From Ophiothrix spiculata (Eukaryota; Echinodermata; Ophiuroidea; Amphilepidida; Ophiotrichidae): a stretch of 41,054 bases of DNA. The stretch lies in assembly GCA_000969725.1 (NCBI GenBank), contig JXSR01S003862.1. One strand, written 5' to 3'. Each line of letters begins with the position of its first letter. Position 1 is the first letter of the stretch. The notes beneath the pieces are model-generated. The model made no database searches. It was not told the DNA's origin and saw only the letters and a list, made by a program, of their open reading frames with translations. Of the stretch, positions 40,999 through 41,054 are shown one piece after another. A program made the translations under genes and the position numbers.

Positions 40999-41054
40999 TA
41001 ATAAAGCGGCAATGAAAAACTTATTCAGAGATCAATTATTTTCCTACCATAGCA

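Overview
The window is eukaryotic. It has no operons or Shine-Dalgarno starts. Coding sequence is split by GT-AG introns, base composition is AT-rich, and the intergenic and intronic DNA is crowded with decayed transposable elements: tRNA-derived SINEs, LINE fragments, a Penelope-like element, and many foldback or MITE-like inverted repeats. The gene content (an adhesion GPCR and a kringle exon) and the repeat spectrum suggest a marine invertebrate metazoan such as a hemichordate, echinoderm, lancelet or lophotrochozoan. I cannot place it more precisely from sequence alone.

The right half (about 22.0-40.9 kb, minus strand) holds one large gene that I could assemble from 18 exons, all in consistent phase (3,087 nt, 1,028 codons plus stop). 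The product reads as a signal peptide, a roughly 256-residue six-bladed YWTD/LDLR-B-like beta-propeller (exons 2-5), a 262-residue threonine-rich mucin-like stalk made of 9-residue repeats (exon 6), a GAIN-like region ending in a GPS motif (exons 7-12), and a seven-transmembrane adhesion-GPCR domain (exons 13-18). A YWTD-type propeller on an adhesion GPCR is an architecture I do not recognise from the standard vertebrate families, and I consider it the most interesting content here. Its GPS has lost two of four canonical cysteines (C2 to Leu, C4 to Ser) but keeps the His-X-Thr cleavage triad.

The left half (1-22 kb) has only one convincing host exon, a phase 1-1 kringle-domain exon on the minus strand at 3244-3510, belonging to a second gene whose other exons I could not find. 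The rest is repeats: MITE-like elements at 598-825, 2225-2667, 3620-4133, 5565-5695 and 12223-12658; SINEs; a diverged direct repeat pair (6684-7300 and 8490-9070); a tandem array of about 420 bp units (about 9990-11780); a Tx1/L1-type LINE remnant inserted into one arm of a long palindrome (12762-15100); an L2-like LINE 3' end (15420-15800); a decayed Penelope-like element with inverted terminal copies (16381-17880); a complex trinucleotide microsatellite (18539-18773); and a minisatellite with a palindromic unit (19126-19670).

Several GPCR introns carry foldback elements. One abuts, and helps build, the splice donor of exon 15, and a LINE fragment ends about 20 bp from the donor of exon 3.
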